42,370 nt of DNA, taken from NCBI GenBank assembly GCA_001797845.1, contig MGQN01000014.1:40896-83265 (forward strand). Reading direction: 5' to 3'. Source of the stretch: Deltaproteobacteria bacterium RBG_16_44_11 (GTDB lineage: Bacteria > Desulfobacterota > Syntrophia > Syntrophales > Smithellaceae). Positions within the stretch are counted from its first letter, which is position 1; every line of letters begins with the position of its first letter. The notes beneath the pieces were generated by a model, which had not been told where the DNA came from, did not search any database, and worked only from the letters and a program-made list of their open reading frames with translations. This document shows, one piece after another, positions 8,271 through 17,739 of the stretch. The position numbers were made by a program, and so were the translations under genes.

Positions 8271-10244
8271 TCAATCATTACCGCCGGATAGGTTATTTGT
8301 TGCGTCAATTTGTTCCAATTGTGAGTTAATTTCCGTCCAGAGATTATAAGAACGTTCTAATTCTAAATCAATATTTTTCAATTCTATTTGCAGCTCTTTG
8401 ATTTTCATTGGGTCTTTATGTGTGCGTGGATCGCATAGGGTGAGTTCATGATGGGCCTTTCTTGATTCAAGGGACTTTATTTTTTCTTCGATTGAGATTA
8501 ATTCATTTTTCCATCTGCTTTTGAGTTTAAATAGTTTGTTTCTTGCCTCTGCTTCGAGTCTTTTTCTCTCTTTGCTTTTGAATACCTGATCTTTCTCCAT
8601 AATTACCAGCGTGCCGTTCTCTTTGGATGGAAAAATTGTCGGGCCGCGCTTTTCAATGAAATAAGAATAATTGCCCATGTATTGGTTTATCGTTCCATCC
8701 TTTAATTCAAAGACCTTGTTGACGAGGCGGTCTAAAAAATAACGGTCGTGAGATACAATGGCTACCGTACCATGGTATTTAATAAGAGCTTCCTGAAAAA
8801 TATCTTTAGTTTTTAAATCGAGATGGTTTGTCGGTTCATCGAGGATAAGAAAGTTCGTATCGAGAAGCATAATTCTTAATAGAGCAAGGCGCGATTTTTC
8901 TCCGCCGGAAAGAACGGAAACTGGCTTGAAAATATCATCTCCCGAAAAGAGAAACGCGCCAAGTAAATTACGTTTCTCCTGATCGGTAGCTTGGGTGGAT
9001 ACGGTATTGACTTCTTCCCAAATTGTTTTGTCATAGTGTAAGTTTTCCGAACTTTCCTGTGAGAAAAAAGCCATTTTGACGTTATCGCCGTATTTTACGT
9101 TTCCTGTTGATGGTTTTTCTGAGAAGCTTAGTAATCGGGATACCGTTGATTTACCGGAACCGTTGACGCCGACAAAAGCCGCCTTATCGCCGCGATAGAG
9201 AGTAAAATTAAGGTCCGAAAAAACATTGAGTGTGCCGTAACTATGGCCGAGATTTATAGCTTTGACTACTTCTTTGGTGCTTTTTTTACCCTCCGGGAAT
9301 TTCATTATGACGCTTTTAGCTTTTGCTTCAAGTCTAACTGTCTGGAATTTCTCCAGCATTTTGATTCGGCTTTGAACTTGAGCGGCCTTTGTTGCCTTGT
9401 AGCGGAAACGTTCCACGAATGTTTCGATTTTTTTAATTTGCGCCTTTTGCAACTCCAACTCTTTTTTTAAAGCGGCGTTTCTTCTTTCATTTTCTTTAAT
9501 ATAGTAAGAGTAATTGCCCTTATATATATGAATATGGGAGGAAGATAGTTCCGCTATTTGTGAAACTATTTTATCGAGGAAAAAACGGTCGTGGGATATA
9601 ATAATTATTGTTCCCGGATAGTCTTTGAGATAACTTTCCAGCCATTCCATGCTTTCCGTGTCCAGATGATTGGTCGGTTCATCAAGGAGCATGATATCCG
9701 GACGAGATAGTAAAATGGATGTTAGGAGAATTCTCATTTTCCAGCCGCCGGAAAATAAGTCGCAATTTTGTGCGAAGTCGTCTTCGCGAAATCCAAATCC
9801 TTTGAGGATTTGCTTAGCTTTGGCCTCAAAAGTGTAGCCATCATGGGCGTTATAGTGTGCTAACGCATCGGAATATTTTTTGGAAAGATGGCTAAAGTCG
9901 GGAGTATTGTGTTTTGACTGTGAGATTTGTAGCTCCAGATCATGAATAGTATTTTCCAGTTCGGCAATACCGCTTTTCCTTTTGAGAAAATCAAGCAGGC
10001 TGATTGCTTCCAACTCAACTAAATCCTGTGGCAGATAGCCGATTGATATTTGTTTTCTGTTCGGAATATCAATGACGCCGGAATCCAGGTGAATTTGATC
10101 CAATATCGCCCGAAAGAGGGTCGTTTTCCCCGTGCCGTTGTCGCCCACAAGACCAATCCGGCTTTTGGGATGAATAATCCAGTTGATATCTTCAAAAAGC
10201 TTTTTGTCCAGAAAAGATAAACAGACATTGCGGAAATAGATCAC
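8271..10244 (-). CDS. ABC-F family ATPase (ribosome-associated, Uup/YheS-like)
   Basis: 657 residues from GTG 10244. CAGGAG lies 6–7 nt upstream, so the longer frame from 10301 is unlikely. Two ATP-binding cassettes lie in one chain with no membrane segments: Walker A GDNGTGKTT and GVNGSGKST, signatures LFSGGWKMR and LSGGEKSRL, and Walker B MLLDEPTNHLD and LILDEPTNHLD. The basic linker between them is the P-site tRNA interaction motif region. A C-terminal coiled coil (about 560–650) matches the Uup-type tail. ABC-F proteins act on stalled or assembling ribosomes. It is the last gene of the minus-strand run, 92 nt after der. Confidence 0.92.
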   Translation of the reverse strand: MIYFRNVCLSFLDKKLFEDINWIIHPKSRIGLVGDNGTGKTTLFRAILDQIHLDSGVIDIPNRKQISIGYLPQDLVELEAISLLDFLKRKSGIAELENTIHDLELQISQSKHNTPDFSHLSKKYSDALAHYNAHDGYTFEAKAKQILKGFGFREDDFAQNCDLFSGGWKMRILLTSILLSRPDIMLLDEPTNHLDTESMEWLESYLKDYPGTIIIISHDRFFLDKIVSQIAELSSSHIHIYKGNYSYYIKENERRNAALKKELELQKAQIKKIETFVERFRYKATKAAQVQSRIKMLEKFQTVRLEAKAKSVIMKFPEGKKSTKEVVKAINLGHSYGTLNVFSDLNFTLYRGDKAAFVGVNGSGKSTVSRLLSFSEKPSTGNVKYGDNVKMAFFSQESSENLHYDKTIWEEVNTVSTQATDQEKRNLLGAFLFSGDDIFKPVSVLSGGEKSRLALLRIMLLDTNFLILDEPTNHLDLKTKDIFQEALIKYHGTVAIVSHDRYFLDRLVNKVFELKDGTINQYMGNYSYFIEKRGPTIFPSKENGTLVIMEKDQVFKSKERKRLEAEARNKLFKLKSRWKNELISIEEKIKSLESRKAHHELTLCDPRTHKDPMKIKELQIELKNIDLELERSYNLWTEINSQLEQIDATNNLSGGND

Positions 10245-10336
10245 CTGCCACTCCTGTAAAGAAATCAACAGCTTTATAGAGAAAATACATGGAGCTGTCA
10301 ATTTTTAATATTCCTATAGTAAGAGGCCGGAAAGCG

Positions 10337-11656
10337 TTATCTCTTTTTTCGAAAGATGATTTTAAGCGGTACCTGATCAAAGCCAAAGGTCTCACGGATT
10401 TGATTTACCAAATAGCGCTGGTAGGAAAAGTGGACACCTTTTGTAACGGAAACAAAAAAAACAAAAGAGGGCGGCTTAACATCAACTTGAGTCGCATAAT
10501 AAATACGCACCTGCTTATTTGCATAACGAGGAAGAGAATTTTTCTGAATAGACTTTTCCACAAGATCATTTAAGGCAGATGTATCAATTCTTTTTGTGTA
10601 CTGGATATAGATGTCATCAATAAGATCAAAAATCTTAGGCGCTCTTTGCCCCGTTAGGGCAGAAATAAAGATGATGGGAGCAAAATCCATAAACTTTATT
10701 TTATCCTTAATATCTTCCACAAACTTTCCTACCGTGGAGTTATCTTTTTCAATTTTATCCCATTTATTTACGACAATAATGCATGCTTTGCCTCTTTCAT
10801 AGGTAAGGCCGGCGATTTTTGCATCCTGCTCAGTCATTCCTTCCTCCGCGTCAATAAGGACAAGCGCAACATCGCAGCGGTTAATTGATTTAAGAGCCTG
10901 GACAACGCTGTATTGCTCCAGAGTCATACTGATTTTATTCTTCCTGCGTATACCCGCAGTGTCGATTAATAAATAATTCTTTCCGTGAACCTTAATGGAC
11001 ATATCAATGGCGTCGCGCGTGGTTCCCGGAGTAGGATTGGCAATAGTTCTTTCCTTGCCGCAAATAAGGTTTATCAGTGATGATTTGCCCACATTAGGCC
11101 TGCCGACAATGGCTATTTTTATTTGAGTGTCTTTGTCTTCTTTAGCTTCTTTTAAAGAAGAAAAATCCTGCGTAACAGCCGCCATGAGTTCATCCACACC
11201 TAGGCCATGTTGCGCGGAAATTGGATAAAAATGTTCTATACCGAGGCGATAAAAATCGCCTAACAATTCTTCATGCCGTTCGCCATCCACTTTGTTAGCG
11301 GTGTAAAAAACATTTTTGCTTTTACCGCGTAATTGTCTGGCAATCTCCATATCCGAGGGTGTAAGACCGCTTTTAGCGTCCATCAGAAAAATGATAGCGT
11401 CAGCCTCTTCGATGGCCAGATTCGTTTGTTCGCGCATTTGTATAAGGATTCGTTCTTCAGAGGCGGGTTCGAAACCTCCTGTGTCAATGAGAGTAAAAGC
11501 TTTATTGTGCCAGACACAATCCATGTAGTTTCGATCGCGAGTAGCGCCCGGCTCGTCAATGACAATAGCTTTTTGGCGGCCGACGATCCTATTGAATAAT
11601 GTTGATTTACCGACATTTGGTCTGCCGACAATGGCAATTAGCGGTTTTGGTTGCAT
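10337..11656 (-). CDS. der: Ribosome-assembly GTPase Der (EngA)
   Basis: 439 residues with two tandem GTPase domains: G1 boxes GRPNVGKST (11–19) and GRPNVGKSS (185–193), DTGG (58–61), and NKVD (121–124). A KH-like C-terminal domain spans about 350–439. This double-G architecture is unique to Der, which helps mature the 50S subunit. Length and motifs are complete. It follows era by 103 nt on the same strand and precedes the ABC-F gene, so the run groups several ribosome-biogenesis factors. Confidence 0.97.
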   Translation of the reverse strand: MQPKPLIAIVGRPNVGKSTLFNRIVGRQKAIVIDEPGATRDRNYMDCVWHNKAFTLIDTGGFEPASEERILIQMREQTNLAIEEADAIIFLMDAKSGLTPSDMEIARQLRGKSKNVFYTANKVDGERHEELLGDFYRLGIEHFYPISAQHGLGVDELMAAVTQDFSSLKEAKEDKDTQIKIAIVGRPNVGKSSLINLICGKERTIANPTPGTTRDAIDMSIKVHGKNYLLIDTAGIRRKNKISMTLEQYSVVQALKSINRCDVALVLIDAEEGMTEQDAKIAGLTYERGKACIIVVNKWDKIEKDNSTVGKFVEDIKDKIKFMDFAPIIFISALTGQRAPKIFDLIDDIYIQYTKRIDTSALNDLVEKSIQKNSLPRYANKQVRIYYATQVDVKPPSFVFFVSVTKGVHFSYQRYLVNQIRETFGFDQVPLKIIFRKKR

Positions 11657-11759
11657 TTAATTATACATTCCCTGAATATTTTGCGTTTGTCTTTCCGGTA
11701 AGAGCAGAACAATATCCATAAAACGCCACAGTAAGCTTCCGGAGCTATACACGTCAGAT

Positions 11760-12650
11760 TTAGCGTTTCAGCAATCCAAACTCCTGCAACATTCTCTCCG
11801 AACTTGTCCAGTCCTTTTTCACACGCACAAACAATTCTAAAAATATTTTTGCGTCGAAAAATTTTTCCATCTGTAACCTGGCCTGTGTGCCGATACTTTT
11901 GAGCATTGCGCCTTTTTTCCCGATGAGAATTGCCTTTTGCGCTTCTCTCTCTACAGTAATTGTGGCACTGATGCGAATTAAATTTTTATTTTCATCTTCT
12001 TTAAACACGTCAACCGTCACGGCCGAAGCGTAGGGGACTTCCTGTTGGGTTAAAAGAAGAATCTGTTCACGGATAAATTCTCCCGCGATAAAACGTTCGG
12101 TGGCGTCGGTCATAATATCGTTGGGAAAGAGTTGCGGACCTTCGGGGATCGCTTCTTTAAGGCTGGACAACAACTCATCAATCCCGTCGCCTTTTAACGC
12201 GCAGATTGGAAAAATTCCGGCGAAGTCATAAAGCTTGCGGAACTGATCGATCAACGGTAGCAGAGATGGTTTTTCGATCCGATCAATTTTGTTGATGGCC
12301 AGAAACACCGGCGACTTGGCCCCTGCCAGCGCTTCAATCAAAAAAAGATCGTGCGGTCCGATGTTGGTGTCGGCCTCTACCATCATTAGCAGCACATCGG
12401 CATCGCCGATAGTGTCCTGCGCCGTCTGTACCATGGCGCGGTTCAGCGCTGTTTTTGGCCTATGCATGCCGGGAGTATCCAGAAATATAATCTGGGCATC
12501 CGGGTAATTTTTAATACCGGTGATTTTGTTCCGTGTTGTTTGCGGTTTATTAGTAATGATGGAAATATTTTCACCGACAATAGCGTTGAATAGTGTTGAT
12601 TTACCTGTGTTTGGGCGGCCAATAATACCGATAAATCCTGATTTAAACAA
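11760..12650 (-). CDS. era: GTPase Era
   Basis: 296 residues, the normal length. The G domain has GRPNTGKST (11–19), DTPG (58–61) and NKID (120–123). The C-terminal KH domain has GKKGAMLKSIG near residue 245; in the family it binds the 3' end of 16S rRNA during 30S maturation. The start is TTG at 12650 with AAGGAG about 9 nt upstream. It lies 27 nt after the Elp3-like gene, and the rnc–radical SAM–era order supports an operon. Confidence 0.97.
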   Translation of the reverse strand: MFKSGFIGIIGRPNTGKSTLFNAIVGENISIITNKPQTTRNKITGIKNYPDAQIIFLDTPGMHRPKTALNRAMVQTAQDTIGDADVLLMMVEADTNIGPHDLFLIEALAGAKSPVFLAINKIDRIEKPSLLPLIDQFRKLYDFAGIFPICALKGDGIDELLSSLKEAIPEGPQLFPNDIMTDATERFIAGEFIREQILLLTQQEVPYASAVTVDVFKEDENKNLIRISATITVEREAQKAILIGKKGAMLKSIGTQARLQMEKFFDAKIFLELFVRVKKDWTSSERMLQEFGLLKR

Positions 12651-12677
12651 TTTTTCTGCTCCTTAATGAAAACCTGC

Positions 12678-13751
12678 TTACACCATTAATGAAATATTTG
12701 AGCGGATAAGGATTCCTGTATCATCCGCCAAAGAAATCACACCGCGTTCTTGATTGGCAAATGATTCTATAACTATTTTTGTTTTGGGATAAAGTTTTTT
12801 AATGGCGGCTACGTTCCTATTATTAAAGCCGCGAAAATTAGCAACATCATAGCTGGAAAGGTTAAAGCGAATTTTTCGCGTGCCTTTTGGAATTTCATCT
12901 AAAAGCTTAAGGGCGTGCCTAAAATAAATTGAAGAACGGACAAGACTGCCGAAAGAAGGATGGATTGGCCCGGCCAATACTGCGCCATTTTTTTTCATTT
13001 CATCACTGAGGTGCAGTCCAAATCTGATGATGCGGATGCCTGCCGCGGATAATTTATCCAACGCCAGAGAGCATAACTCTATCGCTTCGGATAGCTCTAA
13101 GGGTATATATTTACCTTGGCGATATTCATCCGCAAGAACAGTATTATTCAAAACAAGAACAGGATGAATTCTCGCCATATCAGGTTTGAGTTCAATCGTC
13201 TTTTCGATCGAATAAAGAAATCCCTCTTTTGTATCCTTGGGTAAACCCGCCATCAAATGTAAAGAGGTATGAAAGGAGTAATCCTTCAAAAGACGCAGGG
13301 CCTTTACGATAGCGATGGAGTCGTGGCCCCTTTGCGCGTATTGCAGTACTTCGTCAACGAATGATTGCGCGCCTATTTCGACGGTAGTAACACCGCTATT
13401 TTTAAGCAGGGTTAAAATTTCTTCGGTGATATAATCCGGCCGCGTGGAGATTCTGATGGAGTGTACAATTCCCGCCGAAATATAGGTGTTTGCCCAGGAA
13501 AGAAGCTCTTTTTGACAAGAAGGCTGGAGTCCTGTGAAATTTCCACCGTAAAAAGCAATTTCTACTTTCTTTGTCTTGTCTTTATTTGAGTTAAGATAAG
13601 AGTCTACTTCCGCGTCAAAAATATTTTTTTTAAGTTCTGCATGAAAATATCCGGAGGCAATCTTTTGATTGCAAAAAATGCATCGATGCGGACAACCGCT
13701 GTGCATAATAAAAATAGGGATAATTATGCTTTTATTATCATTAATTTTCAT
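12678..13751 (-). CDS. Elp3-like radical SAM protein
   Basis: 357 residues from ATG 13751. The cluster motif CPHRCIFC (CX3CX2C) is near residue 19, with the radical SAM barrel elements FYGGNFTGL and STRPDYIT after it. The sequence is related to the Elp3 radical SAM core but lacks the acetyltransferase domain, so tRNA wobble acetylation as in Elp3 is not implied. The longer frame to 13841 would add a very basic N-terminus that is only the rnc 3' end read in another frame. The start overlaps the rnc stop by 11 nt, suggesting translational coupling. Substrate unknown. This gene between rnc and era is a familiar arrangement in deltaproteobacteria. Confidence 0.82.
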   Translation of the reverse strand: MKINDNKSIIIPIFIMHSGCPHRCIFCNQKIASGYFHAELKKNIFDAEVDSYLNSNKDKTKKVEIAFYGGNFTGLQPSCQKELLSWANTYISAGIVHSIRISTRPDYITEEILTLLKNSGVTTVEIGAQSFVDEVLQYAQRGHDSIAIVKALRLLKDYSFHTSLHLMAGLPKDTKEGFLYSIEKTIELKPDMARIHPVLVLNNTVLADEYRQGKYIPLELSEAIELCSLALDKLSAAGIRIIRFGLHLSDEMKKNGAVLAGPIHPSFGSLVRSSIYFRHALKLLDEIPKGTRKIRFNLSSYDVANFRGFNNRNVAAIKKLYPKTKIVIESFANQERGVISLADDTGILIRSNISLMV

Positions 13752-14466
13752 CTTGCAATATTTCCCAGGCTTTTTTCGCCGCTTGTTTTTCGGCCTCTTT
13801 CTTATTTTTCCCTTTACCGGTTTGCGTTGTTTTGCCGGCAATACTTACTTCAACTTCAAAAATTATTGAGTGCTCGGGTCCATGAGAAGAAGTGAGAGTA
13901 TAAACGGGAGGTGTTTTATATCTTTTCTGGCAAAACTCTTGCAGAGCGGTCTTATAATCAAAATATTGATAATGTGAAGTAGCATCTTTTAAAAAAGGCT
14001 CAATTAATATTTTTACAATACTATTAACTTTTTCAAAATTAGAATCACGGTATATAGCAGCGATAATCGCTTCCAAAGTGTTGGCTAAAAGAGAATCTTT
14101 GGCCCGGCCGCCGGATTTTTCTTCACCATGACCAAGCAATAAACAGTTCCCAATCTGCAAATTCTGCGCGAGTATGGCTAAGCGTTTTACATTAACCAGG
14201 GAGGCGCGAATTTTGGATAGAGCACCTTCAGAAAAATCGGTGTATTTTTTAGTCAGCAGGTCGCTAACGCAAAGTCCTAAAACTGCATCGCCTAAAAACT
14301 CGAATCTTTCATTATCGGATGCGGACAGATGCGGATTTTCGTTGACATATGAACGATGAGTAAGGGCTAAGGAAAGAAGAGAGATGTCGCGAAAACGATA
14401 ATTGAGCCTTTTTCCCAAAGCTTTCAGAATATTCAGCCTTTCTTTATCCAGTGACAATTTTGCCAT
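13741..14466 (-). CDS. rnc: Ribonuclease III
   Basis: 241 residues if started at ATG 14466 (GGAAAAC 5–7 nt upstream); ATG 14478 is the alternative. The catalytic signature NERFEFLGDAVL (about 52–63) supplies the metal-binding acidic residues. A C-terminal double-stranded RNA binding domain spans about 170–241 and ends in the basic KNKKEAEKQAAKKAW. It cleaves double-stranded RNA, including the rRNA precursor. The gene overlaps the end of mtaB by 23 nt and the start of the radical SAM gene by 11 nt, so the three are very likely translated as a coupled set. Confidence 0.96.
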   Translation of the reverse strand: MAKLSLDKERLNILKALGKRLNYRFRDISLLSLALTHRSYVNENPHLSASDNERFEFLGDAVLGLCVSDLLTKKYTDFSEGALSKIRASLVNVKRLAILAQNLQIGNCLLLGHGEEKSGGRAKDSLLANTLEAIIAAIYRDSNFEKVNSIVKILIEPFLKDATSHYQYFDYKTALQEFCQKRYKTPPVYTLTSSHGPEHSIIFEVEVSIAGKTTQTGKGKNKKEAEKQAAKKAWEILQDEN

Positions 14467-15769
14467 AAAGTTTTCCATTTTCAAGTTTATTTGCGCAAAC
14501 CTTGACAATTGTATTGGCGCGAGAGAATTCGTTTATTTCCAGTAAAATAGGCAAGTAATTTTGAGAAAATCCTTTCATCAAACCAGTTTTATTATCTTTT
14601 GCTTTTTCCACGAGAACATCAATATTTTTTCCTAAAAAGCGGGAAGCAAATTGCCCCTTTTTTTCAGCGCCTAAATCCCGGAGAATTGCGGCGCGTTCCT
14701 TTTTTATCTTTTGGGGTACTTTAGGATGGAGCTTTTCTGCCGCGGTGCCGGGCCTCTCGGAATAGGGAAAAACGTGAAAATAGGAAAAAGGCAAGTCATG
14801 CAGCAACCGATAAGTGTTGTTAAATTCAACATCTCCTTCGCCGGGAAACCCGACCATTACATCAACACCGATGGAAATATTTTTTATGGAGGCAGTTATT
14901 TTTTTAATTTGTTCGCGGTAAAAGGCAACGTTATAATTGCGTTTCATTAATCCGAGGATTTTATCATCACCACTTTGCAGGGGAATGTGTAAATGCGGGC
15001 AAAGGTTATCTCTTTTGATAAAAAGATGCAATAAGTCATCTGTGATTTCACGAGGCTCGATTGAGCTTAAACGAAATCTCATCTCCGGTCGAGAAGAAAT
15101 TATTTGTTTTAAAATAGCGGTAAGATTCGTAGGGGGATTAAGATCGTAGCCGTAAACGCCTAAATGAATGCCGGTAAGAACAATTTCCCGGTAACCTTTT
15201 TCTGCAAATTTTTTAACTGTCGCCAATAGATTATCCGGTGGCAGACTGCGGCTTTTCCCGCGGGCAAAGGGGACGATACAATAGCTGCAAAAGGAATTAC
15301 ACCCGTCTTGGATTTTTAAAAAAGCGCGGGTACGGCCGGAAAACTCAGAAAGCGGCATATCACAGAAATATCGTTGCGATAAAATATTATCGGCAAGCAC
15401 GAAAGGAGAATCATTATTTCTATTCTGCAGCAGTTCAGGGATGGTGTTTTTTTGACTATTGCCCACGACCATATTAACACCGTCAATATCAGCTATAGCA
15501 GCAGAGGCAATTTGGGCATAGCAGCCGGTGACGATGATTTTTGCCTTGGGGTTAGCTCTTTTGGCGCGGCGTATCAATTGGCGGGATTGGAAATCAGAAA
15601 AAGCTGTTACCGTGCAGGTGTTGATTATATAAATATCGGCAAAAGAATTGAAGGAAACCGATAAGAATCCTTTTTTGCGCAAATCCTCAGCCAGCGCTGC
15701 CGTTTCGCATTGATTGACTTTACATCCTAAAGTAACAAGGCCTACTTTTACTTTATTATTCTTGCTCAA
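14444..15769 (-). CDS. mtaB: tRNA t6A37 methylthiotransferase MtaB
   Basis: 441 residues from TTG 15769, chosen because GAGG lies 8–9 nt upstream and the extension to 15823 is not conserved-looking. The N-terminal UPF0004 domain has three Fe-S cysteines in GCKVNQCE, INTCTVT and VTGCYAQ. The radical SAM motif CNSFCSYC is near residue 153, and a TRAM domain ends the chain. The VNQCE form and overall length fit MtaB (ms2t6A synthesis at A37) rather than MiaB or RimO. It heads a six-gene minus-strand run through the ABC-F gene. Its 3' end overlaps rnc. Confidence 0.92.
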   Translation of the reverse strand: MSKNNKVKVGLVTLGCKVNQCETAALAEDLRKKGFLSVSFNSFADIYIINTCTVTAFSDFQSRQLIRRAKRANPKAKIIVTGCYAQIASAAIADIDGVNMVVGNSQKNTIPELLQNRNNDSPFVLADNILSQRYFCDMPLSEFSGRTRAFLKIQDGCNSFCSYCIVPFARGKSRSLPPDNLLATVKKFAEKGYREIVLTGIHLGVYGYDLNPPTNLTAILKQIISSRPEMRFRLSSIEPREITDDLLHLFIKRDNLCPHLHIPLQSGDDKILGLMKRNYNVAFYREQIKKITASIKNISIGVDVMVGFPGEGDVEFNNTYRLLHDLPFSYFHVFPYSERPGTAAEKLHPKVPQKIKKERAAILRDLGAEKKGQFASRFLGKNIDVLVEKAKDNKTGLMKGFSQNYLPILLEINEFSRANTIVKVCANKLENGKLYGKIVTG

Positions 15770-15849
15770 AGAGCACCTCGATATTACTTGATAGTGTAAC
15801 TTTTGATAAGATTTGAACATCACGATAATTCAAATTGACAATTAGGGGA

Positions 15850-15878
15850 AATCTAGTCGTCACGCCTAGGTTTGTCAA
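15850..15878 (-). promoter_or_regulatory. Probable promoter of the mtaB–rnc–era–der run
   Basis: Minus strand: TTGACA (15878–15873), 17 nt spacer, TAGATT (15855–15850). Predicted start near 15843, about 74 nt before the mtaB start codon. Confidence 0.5.
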
Positions 15879-15948
15879 GGTTAAATAATGATAGATTTCA
15901 TAGTAAAAATAGGATAATAAAGGTAAAAACGAGGAAGGAGTTTATAAA

Positions 15949-16287
15949 ATGGATGCGATTACCGGATTTATTACCGAGCACCCGTCGGTGCTGATAATGG
16001 TTATAGTTTTTTTTCTCATATTATTTCTATATTTTATCTTTAAAAGGTTAGTCAAATTCATTCTTGTAGCATTGGTAATTTTGCTGTTAGTCGGAGGTTA
16101 TTTCTTTATAAAAGATCCGAATAATTTTAAAAAATCAATTGACACGGTAAATGCCGGCATCGATGAGCTAGTGGATAAAAGTAAAAATTTTTACAAGGAT
16201 ATAAAAGAATTATTTGAAAAGGGTAAAGAAGTTCCCGGTAACCTAAATGAAATGCTTAAAGATTCCAAAGAAAAAGCTGGAAAATAA
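15949..16287 (+). CDS. Small membrane protein with helical tail, unknown family
   Basis: 112 residues with a strong ribosome site (GGAAGGAG) before ATG 15949. Two hydrophobic helices (about 12–33 and 36–55) are separated by the basic turn KRLVK, followed by a charged, probably helical tail (about 60–112) rich in Lys and Glu. I do not recognise the family. It lies 26 nt upstream of a membrane-anchored metalloprotease gene that has no ribosome site of its own, so the pair is probably one transcript. A partner, anchor or inhibitor role is possible but only inferred from position. Confidence 0.7.
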   Translation: MDAITGFITEHPSVLIMVIVFFLILFLYFIFKRLVKFILVALVILLLVGGYFFIKDPNNFKKSIDTVNAGIDELVDKSKNFYKDIKELFEKGKEVPGNLNEMLKDSKEKAGK

Positions 16288-16313
16288 TATTATCATTTTC
16301 ATAATTCCATAAA

Positions 16314-17228
16314 ATGCCGAAATCATCTCAAACAGTCGTCTGGCGCGTTTTTTTCTTATTGGTAATTTTAATCGCGTTATTCACGTTTATTTTATGGAAA
16401 CCCAAACCCTGTCAAAACGAGATTACGTACCGCATCGGTCATGTGGATGAAAGGTTCGGACTAACCCATGAGGAATTCACGATTGCGGTCAAGCTTGCCG
16501 CCCAAATGTGGGGAGAACCTCTATATCGCCAGCTTTTTCGCGAAGATAATAATGGTATAATCGAGATTAATCTAGTTTACGACTACCGCCAGGAAGCAAG
16601 CGACCGGCTTAAAAAACTCAATTATAAAATCGAACGATCCCAGGAGTCCTATGAAGAATTGAAGACACGTCTGGAAGATTTAAGGGCCGAATATAATCAG
16701 AAAAAAATGACGTTGACCGGAGATTTTAATGCGTACAACGTTCGTGTAAACGCCTTTAATGCTAATAACGAATTCTGGCGGCGGCGCGGCGGAGTTGACG
16801 AAAAAAATCACAATAAGTTAATGAAGGAAAAAGAAGAACTAAATTCTGTGCGCGATAATTTGCAAGGCCGCCAGGAAGAAATGAAACAAATAGCTGATAC
16901 GATTAACAGCATAGTTGTTGTAATAAATGAAATCGCCGCAAATCATAATCTCGATTTAGTCGAACACAAAAATACCGGGGATACACTTGGTTCAGAATTT
17001 TGTGAAGGATTATACGAATATAAAAACGGCAAGCAATCAATTACTATCTATCAGTATGATAATGAATATCGGCTGGTGCGCGTACTTGCTCATGAATTGG
17101 GACACGCGTTGGGATTGAAGCACAGCGAAGATAAAAAGGCCGTTATGAACAGGCTGCTGCAATCGGATATCATCGAGCTTTCCCCCGATGATGTTGTCGC
17201 CCTAAAATCGCGTTGTGAGAATCAGTAA
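16314..17228 (+). CDS. Membrane-anchored matrixin-type metalloprotease with coiled-coil insertion
   Basis: 304 residues. An N-terminal hydrophobic helix (about 10–28) anchors or exports the protein. Residues 36–90 match the start of a matrixin catalytic domain (ITYRIG, then an alpha helix ending AAQMW, then the strand IIEINLVYD). The zinc site HELGHALGLKH is at 260–270 (HExxHxxGxxH), with a Met-turn-like AVMN at 276–279. Between them, about 93–210 is predicted coiled coil, an unusual insertion into a catalytic domain that is normally compact. No ribosome site is visible at ATG 16314, so translation may be coupled to the small membrane gene 26 nt upstream. The end is 15 nt from the convergent ferredoxin gene. 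Substrate unknown. Confidence 0.8.
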   Translation: MPKSSQTVVWRVFFLLVILIALFTFILWKPKPCQNEITYRIGHVDERFGLTHEEFTIAVKLAAQMWGEPLYRQLFREDNNGIIEINLVYDYRQEASDRLKKLNYKIERSQESYEELKTRLEDLRAEYNQKKMTLTGDFNAYNVRVNAFNANNEFWRRRGGVDEKNHNKLMKEKEELNSVRDNLQGRQEEMKQIADTINSIVVVINEIAANHNLDLVEHKNTGDTLGSEFCEGLYEYKNGKQSITIYQYDNEYRLVRVLAHELGHALGLKHSEDKKAVMNRLLQSDIIELSPDDVVALKSRCENQ

Positions 17229-17243
17229 CAGGAAGAAAGATGC

Positions 17244-17654
17244 TTACAGCAGATTGATTTCCATGGCGTGGACGGGGCAGGCGGAAACGCAGAGTTCACA
17301 ACCGTTACATTTTTCGGGATCAAAAATAACTTCGTAGGTTTGTAATTCAAAAGACAATGCTCCCGTGGGGCAAAACGCTGTGCAGGCGCCGCAGTGTACG
17401 CATTTATCGTGATTCTGGCTTACGCTTTTAGATAGCGGCTCAACCTTGAGGCCCATTTCTTTTAAAAAATGAATACCGCGGTCAAAATTGTCTTTGGAGC
17501 CGCTTAATTCCAGAACAATAACCCCCTCGCGGCGGGGGAATATTCTCGCTTTCAGGATGTTGAAAACAAGGTCATATTGTTTTACGAGCTGATAAATTAC
17601 CGGCTGCTGAACAATATCTGGAGTATAACGAATGACTATTTTTTTTGAATACAT
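17244..17654 (-). CDS. NIL-domain 2x[4Fe-4S] ferredoxin
   Basis: 136 residues. The N-terminal NIL domain (about 1–75) is a small ligand-binding fold also found on methionine ABC transporters. The C-terminal ferredoxin (about 83–136) has two complete CX2CX2CX3CP motifs, CVHCGACTAFCP and CNGCELCVSACP. NIL ferredoxins are typical of strict anaerobes and are often linked to homocysteine or methionine sulfur chemistry, though nothing nearby confirms that here. A good promoter lies just upstream, so it can be expressed without the hydrolase gene 85 nt before it. No clear ribosome site precedes ATG 17654. Confidence 0.92.
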   Translation of the reverse strand: MYSKKIVIRYTPDIVQQPVIYQLVKQYDLVFNILKARIFPRREGVIVLELSGSKDNFDRGIHFLKEMGLKVEPLSKSVSQNHDKCVHCGACTAFCPTGALSFELQTYEVIFDPEKCNGCELCVSACPVHAMEINLL

Positions 17655-17684
17655 AGTAACATTAATAACTAAAAAGTTGCAGGG

Positions 17685-17713
17685 ATGTTAAGTTATGGAA
17701 AGAATATTGTCAA
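17685..17713 (-). promoter_or_regulatory. Probable promoter of the NIL ferredoxin gene
   Basis: Minus strand: TTGACA (17713–17708), 17 nt spacer, TAACAT (17690–17685). Predicted start near 17678, giving a leader of about 24 nt. Confidence 0.55.
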
Positions 17714-17739
17714 GTTTAATTATGCATTTGCCCGAGTGG

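Noticed and set aside
11460..11480. GGTTCGAAACC-like tRNA T-loop string
   Set aside because: It is within the der coding region and no cloverleaf can be built around it.
13641..13895. Plus-strand frames with hydrophobic stretches
   Set aside because: Antisense to the rnc/radical SAM junction; hydrophobicity arises from reverse-reading Lys-rich codons.
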